Below, piece by piece: positions 44,901 through 53,918 of a stretch of 64,000 nt of DNA. The stretch comes from Paenibacillus_AB hodogayensis. Its GTDB lineage: Bacteria; Bacillota; Bacilli; Paenibacillales; NBRC-103111. Within the stretch, counting starts at the first letter, position 1; the number at the start of each line of letters is the position of its first letter. The stretch covers positions 248,001 to 312,000 of the forward strand of contig NZ_BAAAYO010000010.1 in the NCBI RefSeq assembly GCF_039536325.1. Reading direction: 5' to 3'. A program made the position numbers and the translations under genes. A model generated the notes under the pieces. That model ran no database searches, was not told where the DNA came from, and worked only from the letters and a program-made list of their open reading frames with translations.

Positions 44901-44962
44901 ATGACGAGGACCATAACGAGAAACTGGGAGACGGGAGCGAACATGCGATGCAGCTTGTTCAT
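41915..44962 (-). CDS. Secreted beta-helix protein with pectate-lyase-3 domain and CBM-like domain
   Basis: A 1015-residue exported protein. The signal peptide (about 1-40) ends around PAAYADS. A carbohydrate-binding CBM6-like region (about 55-180) contains IQAESYAEATY and IGNLDWFKF. Ig/FN3-like segments follow. From about residue 500 a right-handed beta-helix begins with NVKDYGAKGDGAFNDTAAV and GGGILYFPRGRYHLSNT, the pectate-lyase-3/GH28-type signature, with many helix rungs to the end. It is likely a polysaccharide lyase or hydrolase outside the cell; the exact bond is unknown. The start at 44962 follows GAGGAGG with a long spacer. Confidence 0.85.
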   Translation of the reverse strand: MNKLHRMFAPVSQFLVMVLVMASIGGLFAVSYPAPAAYADSPSGSPASAFATIQAESYAEATYAKIIGTYIGDLRGGNWIKYSQIDFDTGAKDAVFRIGLPPSAAGNKIEIRLDGPTGPLIGTLRTRSTGAYGTFAEQAVAVSGATGVHDVYLVLIGGTGIGNLDWFKFNREYSRTDTVAPVTTAAVQGEWNGSHYVSAVTVTLSAYDDYRGVASTVYSLNEGATWQAYTQPIEVAQEGSLELLYRSVDYAGNEETSHRLPLVLSGLPSPVVFWAANRLEPGDAGMLTGEYMAAAASVKLYRLHDDPVIGKAPLYVKQPKPGASLAADDNPRSVEPVWEEAQAISLAIQQKTQQSLKFVLPDTLARGVYAVVPVVYGKTVRPVYLNAPEVTWAQGDQGTSGTPGGWMRLFGQNIAGKDGTPPQVVLEAVYGGPLLRLAADRAYDDYSAEVRLPADLEEGDYRVYVHNGSGGETAWSPPVKFRVAAKEVWLQTVFNVKDYGAKGDGAFNDTAAVRDALRAVRAAGGGILYFPRGRYHLSNTLELPAYTVMRGESRELTQVFWSPYVWDLGELPAAMIKGTHHFAIEDISFNTSRTGNFIVSDIKVPEAGHIAIKRIRIRANPFVGHLTTEKHKLLGDEIGASLFDLLKLGGENVQIVDSDLYGPNRPFSLNSVKGAYVKGNTFYNGYAGWWSIGGPDGVIFEDNRIVSADMTSAGGGANNLGYYKTQNVYFARNTIERTPGNDREPITTDGGGGVYHGKLQSVAGNTLVLPNGGKDASWVANTWIGAGVFILSGKGAGQYREIVSHTKDTIVLDSAFEVSPDAVSLVSITSLSRNGYYVGNTFEDTGTFQFYGTAVHVVVDGNHMSRGNGFHGWGRFVYGGFQPNWYVDYVNNRIDEGNYYHWYGAGDRWSGMAFLRISAQGDDTLNLGTMVRRNRLSENSFISVLGGTPASSLKDAIVSDNTVTDSEKGIEVSGGVSGILLHGNRFENVVKPLTVAPQLLDSGRVKIVEPSGGGQ

Positions 44963-45048
44963 CCGAAACCGATACCTCCTCGGGAAGGGAATGGGAAATG
45001 CGAAACAAAAACGCCGGCAGAAAGAGATGGAACCGCGCCGCCGTACAC

Positions 45049-46404
45049 TCAATCCACAGGAGCGGGCTTGTCGAAGTTGCCTCCGACCTCGTTGTCGTAG
45101 TTGCCCCCGAGCGGATCGTCGATCCGGTTGACGACGACATTATCGAAAGTAACGAAGCTTTCCTCGGTCCGGATGCCGACGGCGCCTTTCAAATTGGGCA
45201 GCAATTCGTCCGTATACCGGATTTTGAGCGCTCCGTCCACGTAGACCTCAATCTGATTGTCCAGGACGACGACCTTGAGCGTTCGTATGACGCCATCGAC
45301 GTAGCTGCCGATCGCCGCTTCCTTCACACGGGTCGCGCCGCCCGCACTAGCCTTCTCCAGCACCAGCTTGTTCCCGTCGGCAAAGCCCGCCGCGTAATAG
45401 AAGTCTCCGAACAGCACCGTTTTGCGGCCTCTCACGACGAGCTCGGCGACGTTCTTCCCCGCGCTGGCGGGATCGAACCGGACGTCCAGCGACGCCTCGT
45501 AGTCGGTCCACGCTTTACTCCCGGCCAAGACGATGCCGTTCATGCCGTTCCGCTTCCAGACATGATTGCCGTCCGGCTCCTTCACGATACAGGCGAGCTT
45601 GACGCCATCCCACAGCGGATTCGTCACCGAGGCCGGCTTGTTCGTTACCGAGCCGTCTTCAAAGTTGTCGCGCAGCAGCAGATGATCCGTAACCGGACCG
45701 GGGTCGACGTATTCGCCGTCTGGCGGGGTATAGTCATCCTCGCCGGCAACGGAGACGTTGGAGAAATGCGCCGTAATCGGATGGGACGTAATCGAGAAAG
45801 CGCCGACGCCGGCCATAACGTTCGTTCCCATATCGATCTGGATATATTTATGCGTTTTCCAAACGCCGTCCTGCTTGTAGAACGAGGTGAAGATATTGCC
45901 TTGGCGCACGAGCTTCAGCTCGACGGGAAACGTAAGCTTCGGTCCGCTGACGTTACTTGACGGTCCGCCGTCCACGAGCCGATATGTAAATCGCAAGCCG
46001 CCGTCCGGCAGCACGCGCCACATGACGTTTTTCGATTCGGGCGTATCGCTGTCGCGGAACATCGGTCCCGCCGCGGCGTTCAAGTTCTGGAAATCCTCGA
46101 TCGAGTCGATCTTCGCGGTAATGACGATTCGGCTGCATTCGTCGAACAGAAACGGCATCTGCCGCGAGACGAACGTAAATTCGTCGGCCGCCCCCCAGAC
46201 GTTGGAGCCATTCGTTTTGATCGCGAACGAGTCGGAGCCGAACAAAGCGCTTCCTTGCGTATTGCCGTATATATGCGTATCCCACACATTCAGCGGATCG
46301 TCCGCATAAGCGGCGGACGGGAGGACGAGAGCGGCGAGCAGACAAAGGCAGAGCAGACGAGTCGTCAGGAACCGTTCCAGCTTGCGGAATGGCAGCATGG
46401 ACAT
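45049..46404 (-). CDS. Secreted protein with two LamG/DUF1080-like domains
   Basis: A 451-residue exported protein with a signal peptide (about 1-34, LLCLCLLAALVLPSAAYA). Two beta-sandwich regions follow (about 40-220 and 245-430). The second has the pattern of concanavalin-like glycan-binding modules (YEASLDVRFDPASAGK, DGVIRTLKVVVLDNQIEVYVDG). No catalytic residues are obvious. The start at 46404 uses AAGGGGAA. It lies between the binding protein and the beta-helix enzyme and may help hold polysaccharide at the surface. Confidence 0.75.
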   Translation of the reverse strand: MSMLPFRKLERFLTTRLLCLCLLAALVLPSAAYADDPLNVWDTHIYGNTQGSALFGSDSFAIKTNGSNVWGAADEFTFVSRQMPFLFDECSRIVITAKIDSIEDFQNLNAAAGPMFRDSDTPESKNVMWRVLPDGGLRFTYRLVDGGPSSNVSGPKLTFPVELKLVRQGNIFTSFYKQDGVWKTHKYIQIDMGTNVMAGVGAFSITSHPITAHFSNVSVAGEDDYTPPDGEYVDPGPVTDHLLLRDNFEDGSVTNKPASVTNPLWDGVKLACIVKEPDGNHVWKRNGMNGIVLAGSKAWTDYEASLDVRFDPASAGKNVAELVVRGRKTVLFGDFYYAAGFADGNKLVLEKASAGGATRVKEAAIGSYVDGVIRTLKVVVLDNQIEVYVDGALKIRYTDELLPNLKGAVGIRTEESFVTFDNVVVNRIDDPLGGNYDNEVGGNFDKPAPVD

Positions 46405-46500
46405 TGCATATTCCCCTTCCCCGATCGATTTAATCGGGAAGAAGGCGAGGGAACGCCGCCCCCGCGTTTCCCTTCTTCCCGCGTACACGTAAATTGCGGT

Positions 46501-48417
46501 CTACTTGAGCAGATTCGGCATATATTTCCCGTTGTCCTTGCGGAACGCGGCGTCCACCTTGGCCAGCAGATCGTCGGTGTACCCGCTCTTTTCGGCGGCA
46601 GCCGTAAAATCGGCGTACAGCTTCTCGAACTCTTCGTCGGTTTTGGCGACCAACACTTTGGTCAACGCGTCCTCGAACGATTTTCGCGCCTTCCACGCCT
46701 TATCCGCCTCCGGGACGGCCGTCAGGAAATTGTAGATTTTCGGCGTAAGCGTGTCGGTCGACGGCGCACGCTCGACGCGGCTCATCTCGAAGTAACCGGC
46801 CGCCTCGTCCGGACTGCGCATCTTGTCGTACCAGTTCGGCGGGTAAAACTTGCCTTTGCCGGTGAAGCTGAAATAGTCGCTTTTGCTGCGGTCGTCGTTC
46901 GAGCCGTTCGTCAGCTTCAAACCGTACTGCTGCGCCTTCGCGCCCGGCTTGCCGTACACCATCTGCTCCTCCAGCTCCTTGTCCTTGTAGGCGCGCTTGC
47001 CGTCCTTCTCTTCGAACAGACCGGCGCTGCGAGGCCCCCAGAACCATAGCTTCTCCCCCGCGTCGGAGACGAGGAAGTCGATCCAGCGAAGCACCTGCGG
47101 AAGGTCTTCCTCCTTGACCGAATCCTTGAATACGGCGATACGCGTACCCGTGTCGGGAAATGAGGCGGGGAACACGAACTGGTCGTTTTTGTACGGGATA
47201 TCCAGGAACACTTTGCGGTATTGGTAGGGCTTGCCCGCTTTTTTCAAGGCTACGTTGTCCGGGACGAGATAACCGTAGGAAACCGCGTACAATCCGTTGT
47301 TCAGCTTTTGCTGGAAGGTGGTGTACGGATCGACCATCGCTTCTTTGGAAGTGACGCCGTCGCGCAGCAGCACGTTCATCTGCTTCGACAAATCCTTGAA
47401 GAACGGCTGCTTGAACCCCCATTCCGTTTTCTTCGTCTTGTTGTCCCAATACGTGAAATACGAATTGTCGCCGCTCGTGCTTCCCCCGCCGGCCAGCGCG
47501 CTGAACAGAATCGTCATCAGGTTCCAGTTGTCCTGACCCGAGTACAGGAAGAACGGCGACACTTCCTGATTGCCTTCCTTGACGCCCAGCTTCTTGATGT
47601 CATACAGAAACTGCACGAATTCGGAGGTCGACTTGATGGGCACGTCCAAAATGTCTTCTTTTGCAAACTTGCCGTTTTTCATATACAAATCTTCGATTTC
47701 TTTTTGCGTCTTCGCCTTCGGGTAAAGCTGCTTCAAAATATCGTCGCGGACGTATACGTAGCCCATCGGGTGCGAGATCGGAAACTGGCTGGCGTCGAGA
47801 CTCGGATCGAGCAGGGGCAGAGCGTTTTCGTAAATGGACGTAGGGATCGCATACACCTTGCCGTCGACGCCGATATAGGGCTTTCCCCATACCGTGTCGA
47901 GCGTCTTGGGCACTTTCTTCATCAAGTTCGGCGCATACTTCGGCAGCAGATCGGTCAAGTCGTACAGCTTGTTGTTGTCGACGAGCGATTTCAGCTCGTT
48001 GCCGTTGACGACCAGATCCGGCCAGCTGTTCGTTGCGGCCAGCATGCCCAGCTTCACCGCTCCGGTCGTATTCCCTCCATTGTCGAACGAATTGTCCAGA
48101 TCGATTCGGACCCCGGTGACGCGAGCGATTTCGTTCGTGACCAGATCGTCCTTGTATTTGCGCGCCCCGGCGAAGATGCCGCCCGTGCCGTGATTGAACC
48201 ATACTTTCAGCTTCAACTGCTTGCCGCCCCAGTCCGGCAAATCCGAGCTGTCCTTCACGCCGGCCGGTATCGCGGCTAGCGTTTCCGTACCTTTCGCCCC
48301 GCCCGGTTTGTCCGGCGTCGATGCAGCTTCTTTCCCGCCGCCCGTGCAGCCGCTTATGACGGTAAGCCCGAGCGCCCCGGCCATCAAGAGCGAACCGCCC
48401 TTTTTCCATAGCTTCAT
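46501..48417 (-). CDS. ABC transporter solute-binding lipoprotein (LplA type)
   Basis: A 638-residue binding protein with lipobox VISGC (Cys24) and a long two-lobe body typical of LplA/YtcQ receptors. It is the third gene of the lplB-lplC-binding protein unit, 25 bp after LplC. GGGGAGGAAAGG precedes the ATG. It probably captures oligogalacturonides or rhamnogalacturonan fragments for the two permeases; this ligand is inferred from the kdu and beta-helix genes downstream. Confidence 0.9.
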   Translation of the reverse strand: MKLWKKGGSLLMAGALGLTVISGCTGGGKEAASTPDKPGGAKGTETLAAIPAGVKDSSDLPDWGGKQLKLKVWFNHGTGGIFAGARKYKDDLVTNEIARVTGVRIDLDNSFDNGGNTTGAVKLGMLAATNSWPDLVVNGNELKSLVDNNKLYDLTDLLPKYAPNLMKKVPKTLDTVWGKPYIGVDGKVYAIPTSIYENALPLLDPSLDASQFPISHPMGYVYVRDDILKQLYPKAKTQKEIEDLYMKNGKFAKEDILDVPIKSTSEFVQFLYDIKKLGVKEGNQEVSPFFLYSGQDNWNLMTILFSALAGGGSTSGDNSYFTYWDNKTKKTEWGFKQPFFKDLSKQMNVLLRDGVTSKEAMVDPYTTFQQKLNNGLYAVSYGYLVPDNVALKKAGKPYQYRKVFLDIPYKNDQFVFPASFPDTGTRIAVFKDSVKEEDLPQVLRWIDFLVSDAGEKLWFWGPRSAGLFEEKDGKRAYKDKELEEQMVYGKPGAKAQQYGLKLTNGSNDDRSKSDYFSFTGKGKFYPPNWYDKMRSPDEAAGYFEMSRVERAPSTDTLTPKIYNFLTAVPEADKAWKARKSFEDALTKVLVAKTDEEFEKLYADFTAAAEKSGYTDDLLAKVDAAFRKDNGKYMPNLLK

Positions 48418-48442
48418 GCGGACCTTTCCTCCCCTTTTTGCC

Positions 48443-49345
48443 TTATTCTTTGACTGAACCGATCATGACGCCTTTAATAAAATGCTTTTGCAGCAGCGGA
48501 TAGACGATGATGATCGGGATTGTCGTAATGACGACTTGCGCCGCGCGTATCGCCTCGGGCGTGACGCGCAGGTAGCCGCCCATGTCCGTCGCCCCCCGTT
48601 GGGACGCCTCCTGGATCAGGCTCGCGATCATATCGCTTTCCTTGATCATGAGCATCAGCTTGAACTGCAGCGTCTGCAGGCCCGGATTCGTGACGAAATT
48701 GAGCGTCGTCGTCCAATCGTTCCAATGCGTAACCGCCGTCCATAAGGCGATCGTCGCCAAAATCGGGCGGGATAGCGGAATGACGATGCGCCACAATATC
48801 GTCAGCTCGTTCGCGCCGTCGATCTTCGCCGATTCCTCCAGACTTTCCGGAATCGTGTACAAATACGTGCGGATAATGATGACGTTGAAAAAGGCGAACG
48901 CACCGGGCAGCACGTAGACGAGAAAATGATTGAGCAGGCCGATTTTCGAATACAGCAAGTATGTGGGAATCAAGCCCCCGCTGAAAAACATCGGAATCAT
49001 GAAGTACAGCAATACGGCGTTTCTGCCGACAAGCCTGCGCTTGGTAAGCGCATACCCGGCCGTAAATTGCACGATCAAGGCAAGCAGCGTGCCGACGAGC
49101 ACTTTCGCCGTCGAGACGACCAGCGCCTTCAAGATCGTCTCGTCCTTCAGCAGCGTGGCGAAATTGCTTAACGTCGGGACGCGCGGGTAAAACGTTATCC
49201 CTCCGAGCGAGCTGTCCCCTCCGTCGTTCAGGGCGACCGCGACGGTGTTCAAGTACGGATACAGCGCCGCCAGCGAGAGCAGGGCGATGAACGCGATATT
49301 GCACACGGTAAACATGCGGTAAGCGGCGCCTCTATGGAATGTCAT
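48443..49345 (-). CDS. ABC transporter permease (LplC/YtcP type)
   Basis: A 300-residue permease with six membrane helices and the EAA loop EESAKIDGANELTILWRIVIP, followed by the conserved VVITTIPIIIVYPLLQKHF. The start at 49345 (MTFHRG) lies after AAAGGGA; the same frame is open far upstream but reads as nonsense there. It is 20 bp after LplB. It needs an ATPase from elsewhere in the genome. Confidence 0.92.
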   Translation of the reverse strand: MTFHRGAAYRMFTVCNIAFIALLSLAALYPYLNTVAVALNDGGDSSLGGITFYPRVPTLSNFATLLKDETILKALVVSTAKVLVGTLLALIVQFTAGYALTKRRLVGRNAVLLYFMIPMFFSGGLIPTYLLYSKIGLLNHFLVYVLPGAFAFFNVIIIRTYLYTIPESLEESAKIDGANELTILWRIVIPLSRPILATIALWTAVTHWNDWTTTLNFVTNPGLQTLQFKLMLMIKESDMIASLIQEASQRGATDMGGYLRVTPEAIRAAQVVITTIPIIIVYPLLQKHFIKGVMIGSVKE

Positions 49346-49365
49346 GTCCGAAATCGTCCCTTTCG

Positions 49366-50280
49366 TTACCAGATGCCGACGCGGCTGATTTTTTTGGATA
49401 CGAGGTTGGCTCCTACCGTAAGCAGCAAGGCGATCAGCCCCTGGATAAAGCCAAGCGTCGTCGACAAAGCGTAAGCCCCCTGCTGGATGCCCTGCTTGTA
49501 AATGACGGTCGAGATGACTTCCACGTCGACGTAAGGATTTTGTAAGCCGTAGATCAGCTCGAAGTTGCTCTGGAACAGGCCGCCGAGCTGGAAAATAAGC
49601 ATAATCATGACGGTCGGCAATATCGTCGGGAGCGTCACATGCCACACTTGCTTGAACCGGTTCGCCCCGTCGATGTAGGCCGCTTCGTACAGCTGGGGAT
49701 CGACGGCGGAGATCGCGGCGAGGAAGATGATCGTGCTCCAGCCGGTCTCCTTCCACAGCGTCAGCAGCAGCACATTCGGGATGAAGAAGCTTTCGTCGGA
49801 CAAAAACATGAGCCGCTCCGTGCCTTCCCCGAACAGCACGAGGCGGATGTCGTTGAGCGGGCCGTACATCGAGTAGAACGCGTAGGCGATCCCGATGACA
49901 GATATCCACGACAGGAAGTGCGGCAAATACAGCAGCGTTTGAGCAATCCGTTTGAACAGCTGCAGCCGCAGCTCGTTCAGTAGCAGCGCCAGCACGATCG
50001 GGGCGGGAAACGCGACGATCAGCGTCAGGCAGCTGATCCACAGCGTCTGGACGATCGCCTCCCGCATCATCGGCAGCTCGAACACTTCGCGAACATGCTT
50101 CAGGCCGACCCACGAGCTGCCCCAAAATCCTTTGAACACGTCGTAATCCTTGAACGCGACGAGAATGCCCGGCAGCGGCATATAAGCGAAAACGAACACG
50201 AACAATACGGCGGGGACGAGAAGCAAATAGACGTAGCGGTCTTTACGGAGTTGGCCCCAGGTCTCGGTCATCCTTTTCAT
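49366..50280 (-). CDS. ABC transporter permease (LplB/YteP type)
   Basis: A 304-residue permease with six membrane helices (first YVYLLLVPAVLFVFVFAY) and the EAA loop EAAYIDGANRFKQVWHVTLP. The start at 50280 follows GAGGGAG. It is the first gene of the transport/pectin operon, 227 bp after the yesM stop, with its own promoter. Confidence 0.9.
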   Translation of the reverse strand: MKRMTETWGQLRKDRYVYLLLVPAVLFVFVFAYMPLPGILVAFKDYDVFKGFWGSSWVGLKHVREVFELPMMREAIVQTLWISCLTLIVAFPAPIVLALLLNELRLQLFKRIAQTLLYLPHFLSWISVIGIAYAFYSMYGPLNDIRLVLFGEGTERLMFLSDESFFIPNVLLLTLWKETGWSTIIFLAAISAVDPQLYEAAYIDGANRFKQVWHVTLPTILPTVMIMLIFQLGGLFQSNFELIYGLQNPYVDVEVISTVIYKQGIQQGAYALSTTLGFIQGLIALLLTVGANLVSKKISRVGIW

Positions 50281-50439
50281 CAACAGCAGGCTCCCTCTCT
50301 CCATTCCGGCCGGAAAGGATTTTTACTAAATAATTTATTTTATTGAATTTTATTACATGTTAGCGAACAGCAATGCTCCGCTCCTGCTCCCCCGCCGCCG
50401 CCGACCGGGGGAAGATACCGGCGCTGTTCCCTTGCTTTT

Positions 50440-50468
50440 ATTGTCTGTGAAAACGGTTTCCCGATCAA
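50440..50468 (-). promoter_or_regulatory. Promoter of the lplB operon with operator/cre-like element
   Basis: TTGATC (50468-50463), 17-bp spacer, GACAAT (50445-50440) on the minus strand. The spacer holds GGAAACCGTTTTCA (50448-50461), which shares AAACGGTTT with the LacI gene promoter and also matches the CcpA cre consensus at nearly all fixed positions. Confidence 0.65.
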
Positions 50469-50507
50469 GATTCGAATGTTGTAAAAAGGAACGGAATGTT
50501 GCACTCG

Positions 50508-52232
50508 CTAAGTCGCCGTATGAAACGGCAGGCGCAGCGTGACGACCGTTCCGGCGCCCGGCGAGCCGGCAATGCGGATGCCGTAGCTTTCCCCGTAATA
50601 CAGCTTGATTCTCCGGTCGATGTTGGTCAGCGCGTAACCGCTGCCGAACCGCGTAGCCGCCGAAGATTCGCGCCCGCCCGAGGCCGTCTCTTCCGCCAAG
50701 AGCGCCGCCGGCGCACGGTCCATGCCCGGCCCGTTGTCGGCCACCTCGATGACGACGCAGTCCCCGTCCCTCCCCGCCGTAATCGTCAGACGCCCTCCCT
50801 CGTGCAGGCGGCTGATCCCGTGCACGATACCGTTCTCGACGATCGGCTGCAGCATGTTGCGCAGCAGCACCGTCTCCCGTACCGCTTCGTCGATGCTCAC
50901 CTCGTAATCAAACTCGGCATCGTACGAAAATTTGTGAATTTCCATATACTTCTCGACCATGCCGATTTCCTGCACAAGCGGACGGGACGCCTCCCCGCGG
51001 TTCAGAAACAGGCGGTAAAAGTCCACCATGTCGTCGATCAGCTTGTCGAGCTTGCCGTCCCCGCTTCCGTACACCCATTTGATCGACGACAGCGTATTGT
51101 ACAGCACGTGCGGATTGATGTTCAGCTGCAGCAGTTCGGTCTCCAGCAGTCTCCGTTCCACTTCGTGGGCGGCCGCCTGCCGATAATGCTCGTGAATGTG
51201 CACGACCAGCTCTTTGAACGTACGGTCGAGCTGGCCTAGTTCGTCGTTGCCCTCCTCGGCCGTACTTGCTGCCGCGGGTTCCAGCCCATCCATCCCCGTA
51301 CGGACCGTTCCCATCAGATCGGTCAGCCGTTTCGTCAGCAAAAAAGTGACCGACTTGATCGTGAAGGCGATCGTAAGCACGAGCCCGAGCAGCATGACGA
51401 GCGGAATCGCCAGCTTGCTCCCGAGACGCTGCCAAACGGACGTTTTCCCGACGAACAGCACCATCCGGTCCTGAGCCGATTTGAGCTCGAACGGGATGGC
51501 GTAATAACCCTTCGCGTCCGGCTCGCCCTTCACGCCGTTCGTCCCGACGAGAAACGTTTCCCCGTTTTTGGCCCGATACGTCAAGAAACTTCCGGGCGCA
51601 AGCAGCGCACGGAGCCGGTCGAACGATTCTTCCAGCGGGAGGACGACCTCCGTCACGGCCAGCGTTTCGCTGAGATCCATGATTTTGCTGTAAATGCGCA
51701 CTTCCATTCTGCCGTTCGCGGGCGATCTGCCGAACGTGCGCACCGGGTACGTATCGCGGTTTTGCATGACCCGGTCTTTGAGCGCGGGGTCCATGTCGCC
51801 GATTTTTTTGACGATGTCAGTGCGGTACAGCGAGGGATTGTACCCGTAGATGGCGATTTCGCTTTGCAGATCGTCCGATTTAAGCGCTTCCAATACCGCC
51901 TTCACGTTTTCCAGATTGTTCATATACGCCAGCAGATCGTCCTGGTAGTCGGCCTTGAGCATTTGCACGATCTGCAAATTATTCGTAATATATACCGACT
52001 TCTTAATCCCGGAATAAAACTTGTTGTCGAGCTGCTGCCACTCCCCGGCGAACCGGTTTTTCTCCCCGTCCAAAATGTCTCCGGTTTTCGCCTGCGCATA
52101 GGCGATCAAATAAACGGAGGAGACGGCGATTACCGGAAGGAGCGCCACGGACAAGATCGCCACCAGCAGCTTCTGCCTGTACTGCAATCGGGCAAATACC
52201 GCCCGGACGCGCTGCCGCACCGTTATGGCCAC
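50508..52232 (-). CDS. Sensor histidine kinase (YesM type)
   Basis: A 574-residue membrane kinase. Helix 1 is at about 21-45, an extracellular Cache-like sensor at about 46-270, helix 2 at about 272-298, then a HAMP domain and a His_kinase domain with phospho-acceptor His375 (NINPHVLYNTL; the family usually reads INPHFLYNTL). The ATPase has N-box MLQPIVENGIVHG, VADNGPGMD and GSGYALTNIDRRI. It is cotranscribed with the yesN gene (14-bp gap) and probably senses a pectin fragment. Confidence 0.92.
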   Translation of the reverse strand: MAITVRQRVRAVFARLQYRQKLLVAILSVALLPVIAVSSVYLIAYAQAKTGDILDGEKNRFAGEWQQLDNKFYSGIKKSVYITNNLQIVQMLKADYQDDLLAYMNNLENVKAVLEALKSDDLQSEIAIYGYNPSLYRTDIVKKIGDMDPALKDRVMQNRDTYPVRTFGRSPANGRMEVRIYSKIMDLSETLAVTEVVLPLEESFDRLRALLAPGSFLTYRAKNGETFLVGTNGVKGEPDAKGYYAIPFELKSAQDRMVLFVGKTSVWQRLGSKLAIPLVMLLGLVLTIAFTIKSVTFLLTKRLTDLMGTVRTGMDGLEPAAASTAEEGNDELGQLDRTFKELVVHIHEHYRQAAAHEVERRLLETELLQLNINPHVLYNTLSSIKWVYGSGDGKLDKLIDDMVDFYRLFLNRGEASRPLVQEIGMVEKYMEIHKFSYDAEFDYEVSIDEAVRETVLLRNMLQPIVENGIVHGISRLHEGGRLTITAGRDGDCVVIEVADNGPGMDRAPAALLAEETASGGRESSAATRFGSGYALTNIDRRIKLYYGESYGIRIAGSPGAGTVVTLRLPFHTAT

Positions 52233-52246
52233 CTGTCATCCCCCCT

Positions 52247-53875
52247 TTATTCCGAGCGGTTTTTGTATTCCGACGGCGTTAGCCCGGAATATTTTTTGAA
52301 GATCAGGCAGAAATGCGATTTGTTCGTATAGCCGACCTGCTGCGCGACCAGGTAAATTTTGCTGCCCGGCTCCCTTAGCAGCGACTTCGCCTTTTCCATC
52401 CGGTATTCGGTCAAATAGTCGAAAATTTTTCGGCCTGTCTTGTTTTTGAAAATGTTGTTCGCATGGCTCAGGCTTAAAAACACGTCGTCGGCGATTTCCT
52501 GGATAGTGATGGGGTCCATGTACCGCTTCATGACGATCCGCTTAATGTCTTTGACGACCTGATCGTAGTAGGGCCTTTGCTCGTCGACAAGCTGGCTGCG
52601 GGCAAGTCCGATCAGCTGATCGACCGCCGTGCGGATATCGTTCAGTCCGGTCGCCGTCTCCAGCTTGTTCCACAGGCTGAGGAACAGGATGATCAGGCCG
52701 TTGACGGATTTGCCCGCTTCTACGTAGATGCGCTGCAGCGTCCCCGACAGCAGCAGCAGAAACGGCTTCAATTCGCGGTCGGTCAGCGGCGCCCCGCTGC
52801 CGCTTAAATACCGGTCGAGCAGCGGCTCGATAGCCGGCGCCTTCTCCGAAAACAACAGCTCGCGGATATCCTGCAGCCATTCGTCCGCATCGGGCGTTAC
52901 GATGCCGGGGCTTTCCTCGCTCTCGTCGATTTCTTCGTAGAACATGATGCGCGGAGTCCGGTCGCTGTACACTTTAGCCTCGAGCGCGCGCGCCGACTGA
53001 GCGTACAGCTTTGGCAGATCGGCCAGACGGCCCTGCCTGCTGATGCCGATCGAAAGCACATGCTGGAGCGATTCGTCCATCCGCTCCTCGGCTTGCAGCA
53101 CCCAATCGAGCGCCTTCATGTCGCTCTGCGCAATGGCCGTCTCGCTGCCGGCAATAAAGGCGAGCTGCCGGTCCGACAGCGGAACCATACGGATATGGAG
53201 TCCCGGCGGCTGATCGCGCAGAGCGGACAATTCGTCGTCCAGATGGTGCATAAGCCGGACGTAGTCGGGAATTTCCGTCTCGCCGGAGCCGGCCCCGGCC
53301 GTCTGCAGCAGCAGCACGCGGTAATGGCCGTCTGCAGGCAGACGGATTTCCAGCAGCTCCATCCGTTTGCGCAGCAGCTCCCCGCTCATCCCGGAGAACG
53401 AGCCGAACAGCAGCTCGCGTACGAACCGGTCCTGATGAAGCGGCAGCGAGCGTTTGATCTGCTGCTGCAGCTCGTCCTTCTCCTGCATTGCGGTGCGCTC
53501 CTGCGACAGCTTGTCCGCCGCCTTGGCGACCGCCTCCCGCAGCTCGTTTTTGCGAATCGGCTTCAAAACATAATTTTCCGCGTCGAGTTGGAGCGCCGAC
53601 TTGGCATATGCGAAATCGTCGTGCCCGCTCATGAAGATGAGCTTCGTGGCGGGATACCGCTCCTTGATGCGGCGTCCGAGCTCGAGTCCGTCCATGCCGG
53701 GCATCTGCACGTCGGTCAGCACGATATCCGGACATTCCCGTTCCGCTTCCCGGAACGCCTCCGCGCCGTCGGGAAATATGCCGACGATGCGAAGCCCCAT
53801 CGACCCCCAGTCGAGCAAACCGGCCACGCCGCCGCGGTCGCGAGGGTTATCGTCAACGATAAACAATTTATACAT
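52247..53875 (-). CDS. Response regulator with AraC DNA-binding domain (YesN type)
   Basis: A 542-residue regulator. The receiver domain (1-120) has phospho-acceptor Asp55 (DVQMPG) and the KP motif (VLKPIRK). A long linker follows. A C-terminal AraC domain (about 440-540) shows IQEIADDVFLSLSHANNIF and YLVAQQVGYTNKSHFCLIFKK. The start at 53875 follows AAGAGGTG. It is the first gene of the kinase pair, and its phosphorylated form should activate the lplB operon. Its promoter carries a GTAAACGATT element also found by the LacI gene. Confidence 0.92.
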   Translation of the reverse strand: MYKLFIVDDNPRDRGGVAGLLDWGSMGLRIVGIFPDGAEAFREAERECPDIVLTDVQMPGMDGLELGRRIKERYPATKLIFMSGHDDFAYAKSALQLDAENYVLKPIRKNELREAVAKAADKLSQERTAMQEKDELQQQIKRSLPLHQDRFVRELLFGSFSGMSGELLRKRMELLEIRLPADGHYRVLLLQTAGAGSGETEIPDYVRLMHHLDDELSALRDQPPGLHIRMVPLSDRQLAFIAGSETAIAQSDMKALDWVLQAEERMDESLQHVLSIGISRQGRLADLPKLYAQSARALEAKVYSDRTPRIMFYEEIDESEESPGIVTPDADEWLQDIRELLFSEKAPAIEPLLDRYLSGSGAPLTDRELKPFLLLLSGTLQRIYVEAGKSVNGLIILFLSLWNKLETATGLNDIRTAVDQLIGLARSQLVDEQRPYYDQVVKDIKRIVMKRYMDPITIQEIADDVFLSLSHANNIFKNKTGRKIFDYLTEYRMEKAKSLLREPGSKIYLVAQQVGYTNKSHFCLIFKKYSGLTPSEYKNRSE

Positions 53876-53918
53876 GCCGCACCTCTTCCCAATCCAAACA
53901 TTCCAATTCGCCGTTTTC

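Noticed and set aside
49346..50125. Long N-terminal extension of the LplC permease frame
   Set aside because: It lies antisense-like within the LplB gene in another frame, is Arg/Asp-rich, and a proper start with ribosome site exists at 49345.
50508..52232. NINPHVLYNTL in YesM as an inactive histidine kinase
   Set aside because: The phospho-acceptor His and all ATP-binding boxes are present; Phe to Val is a mild change.
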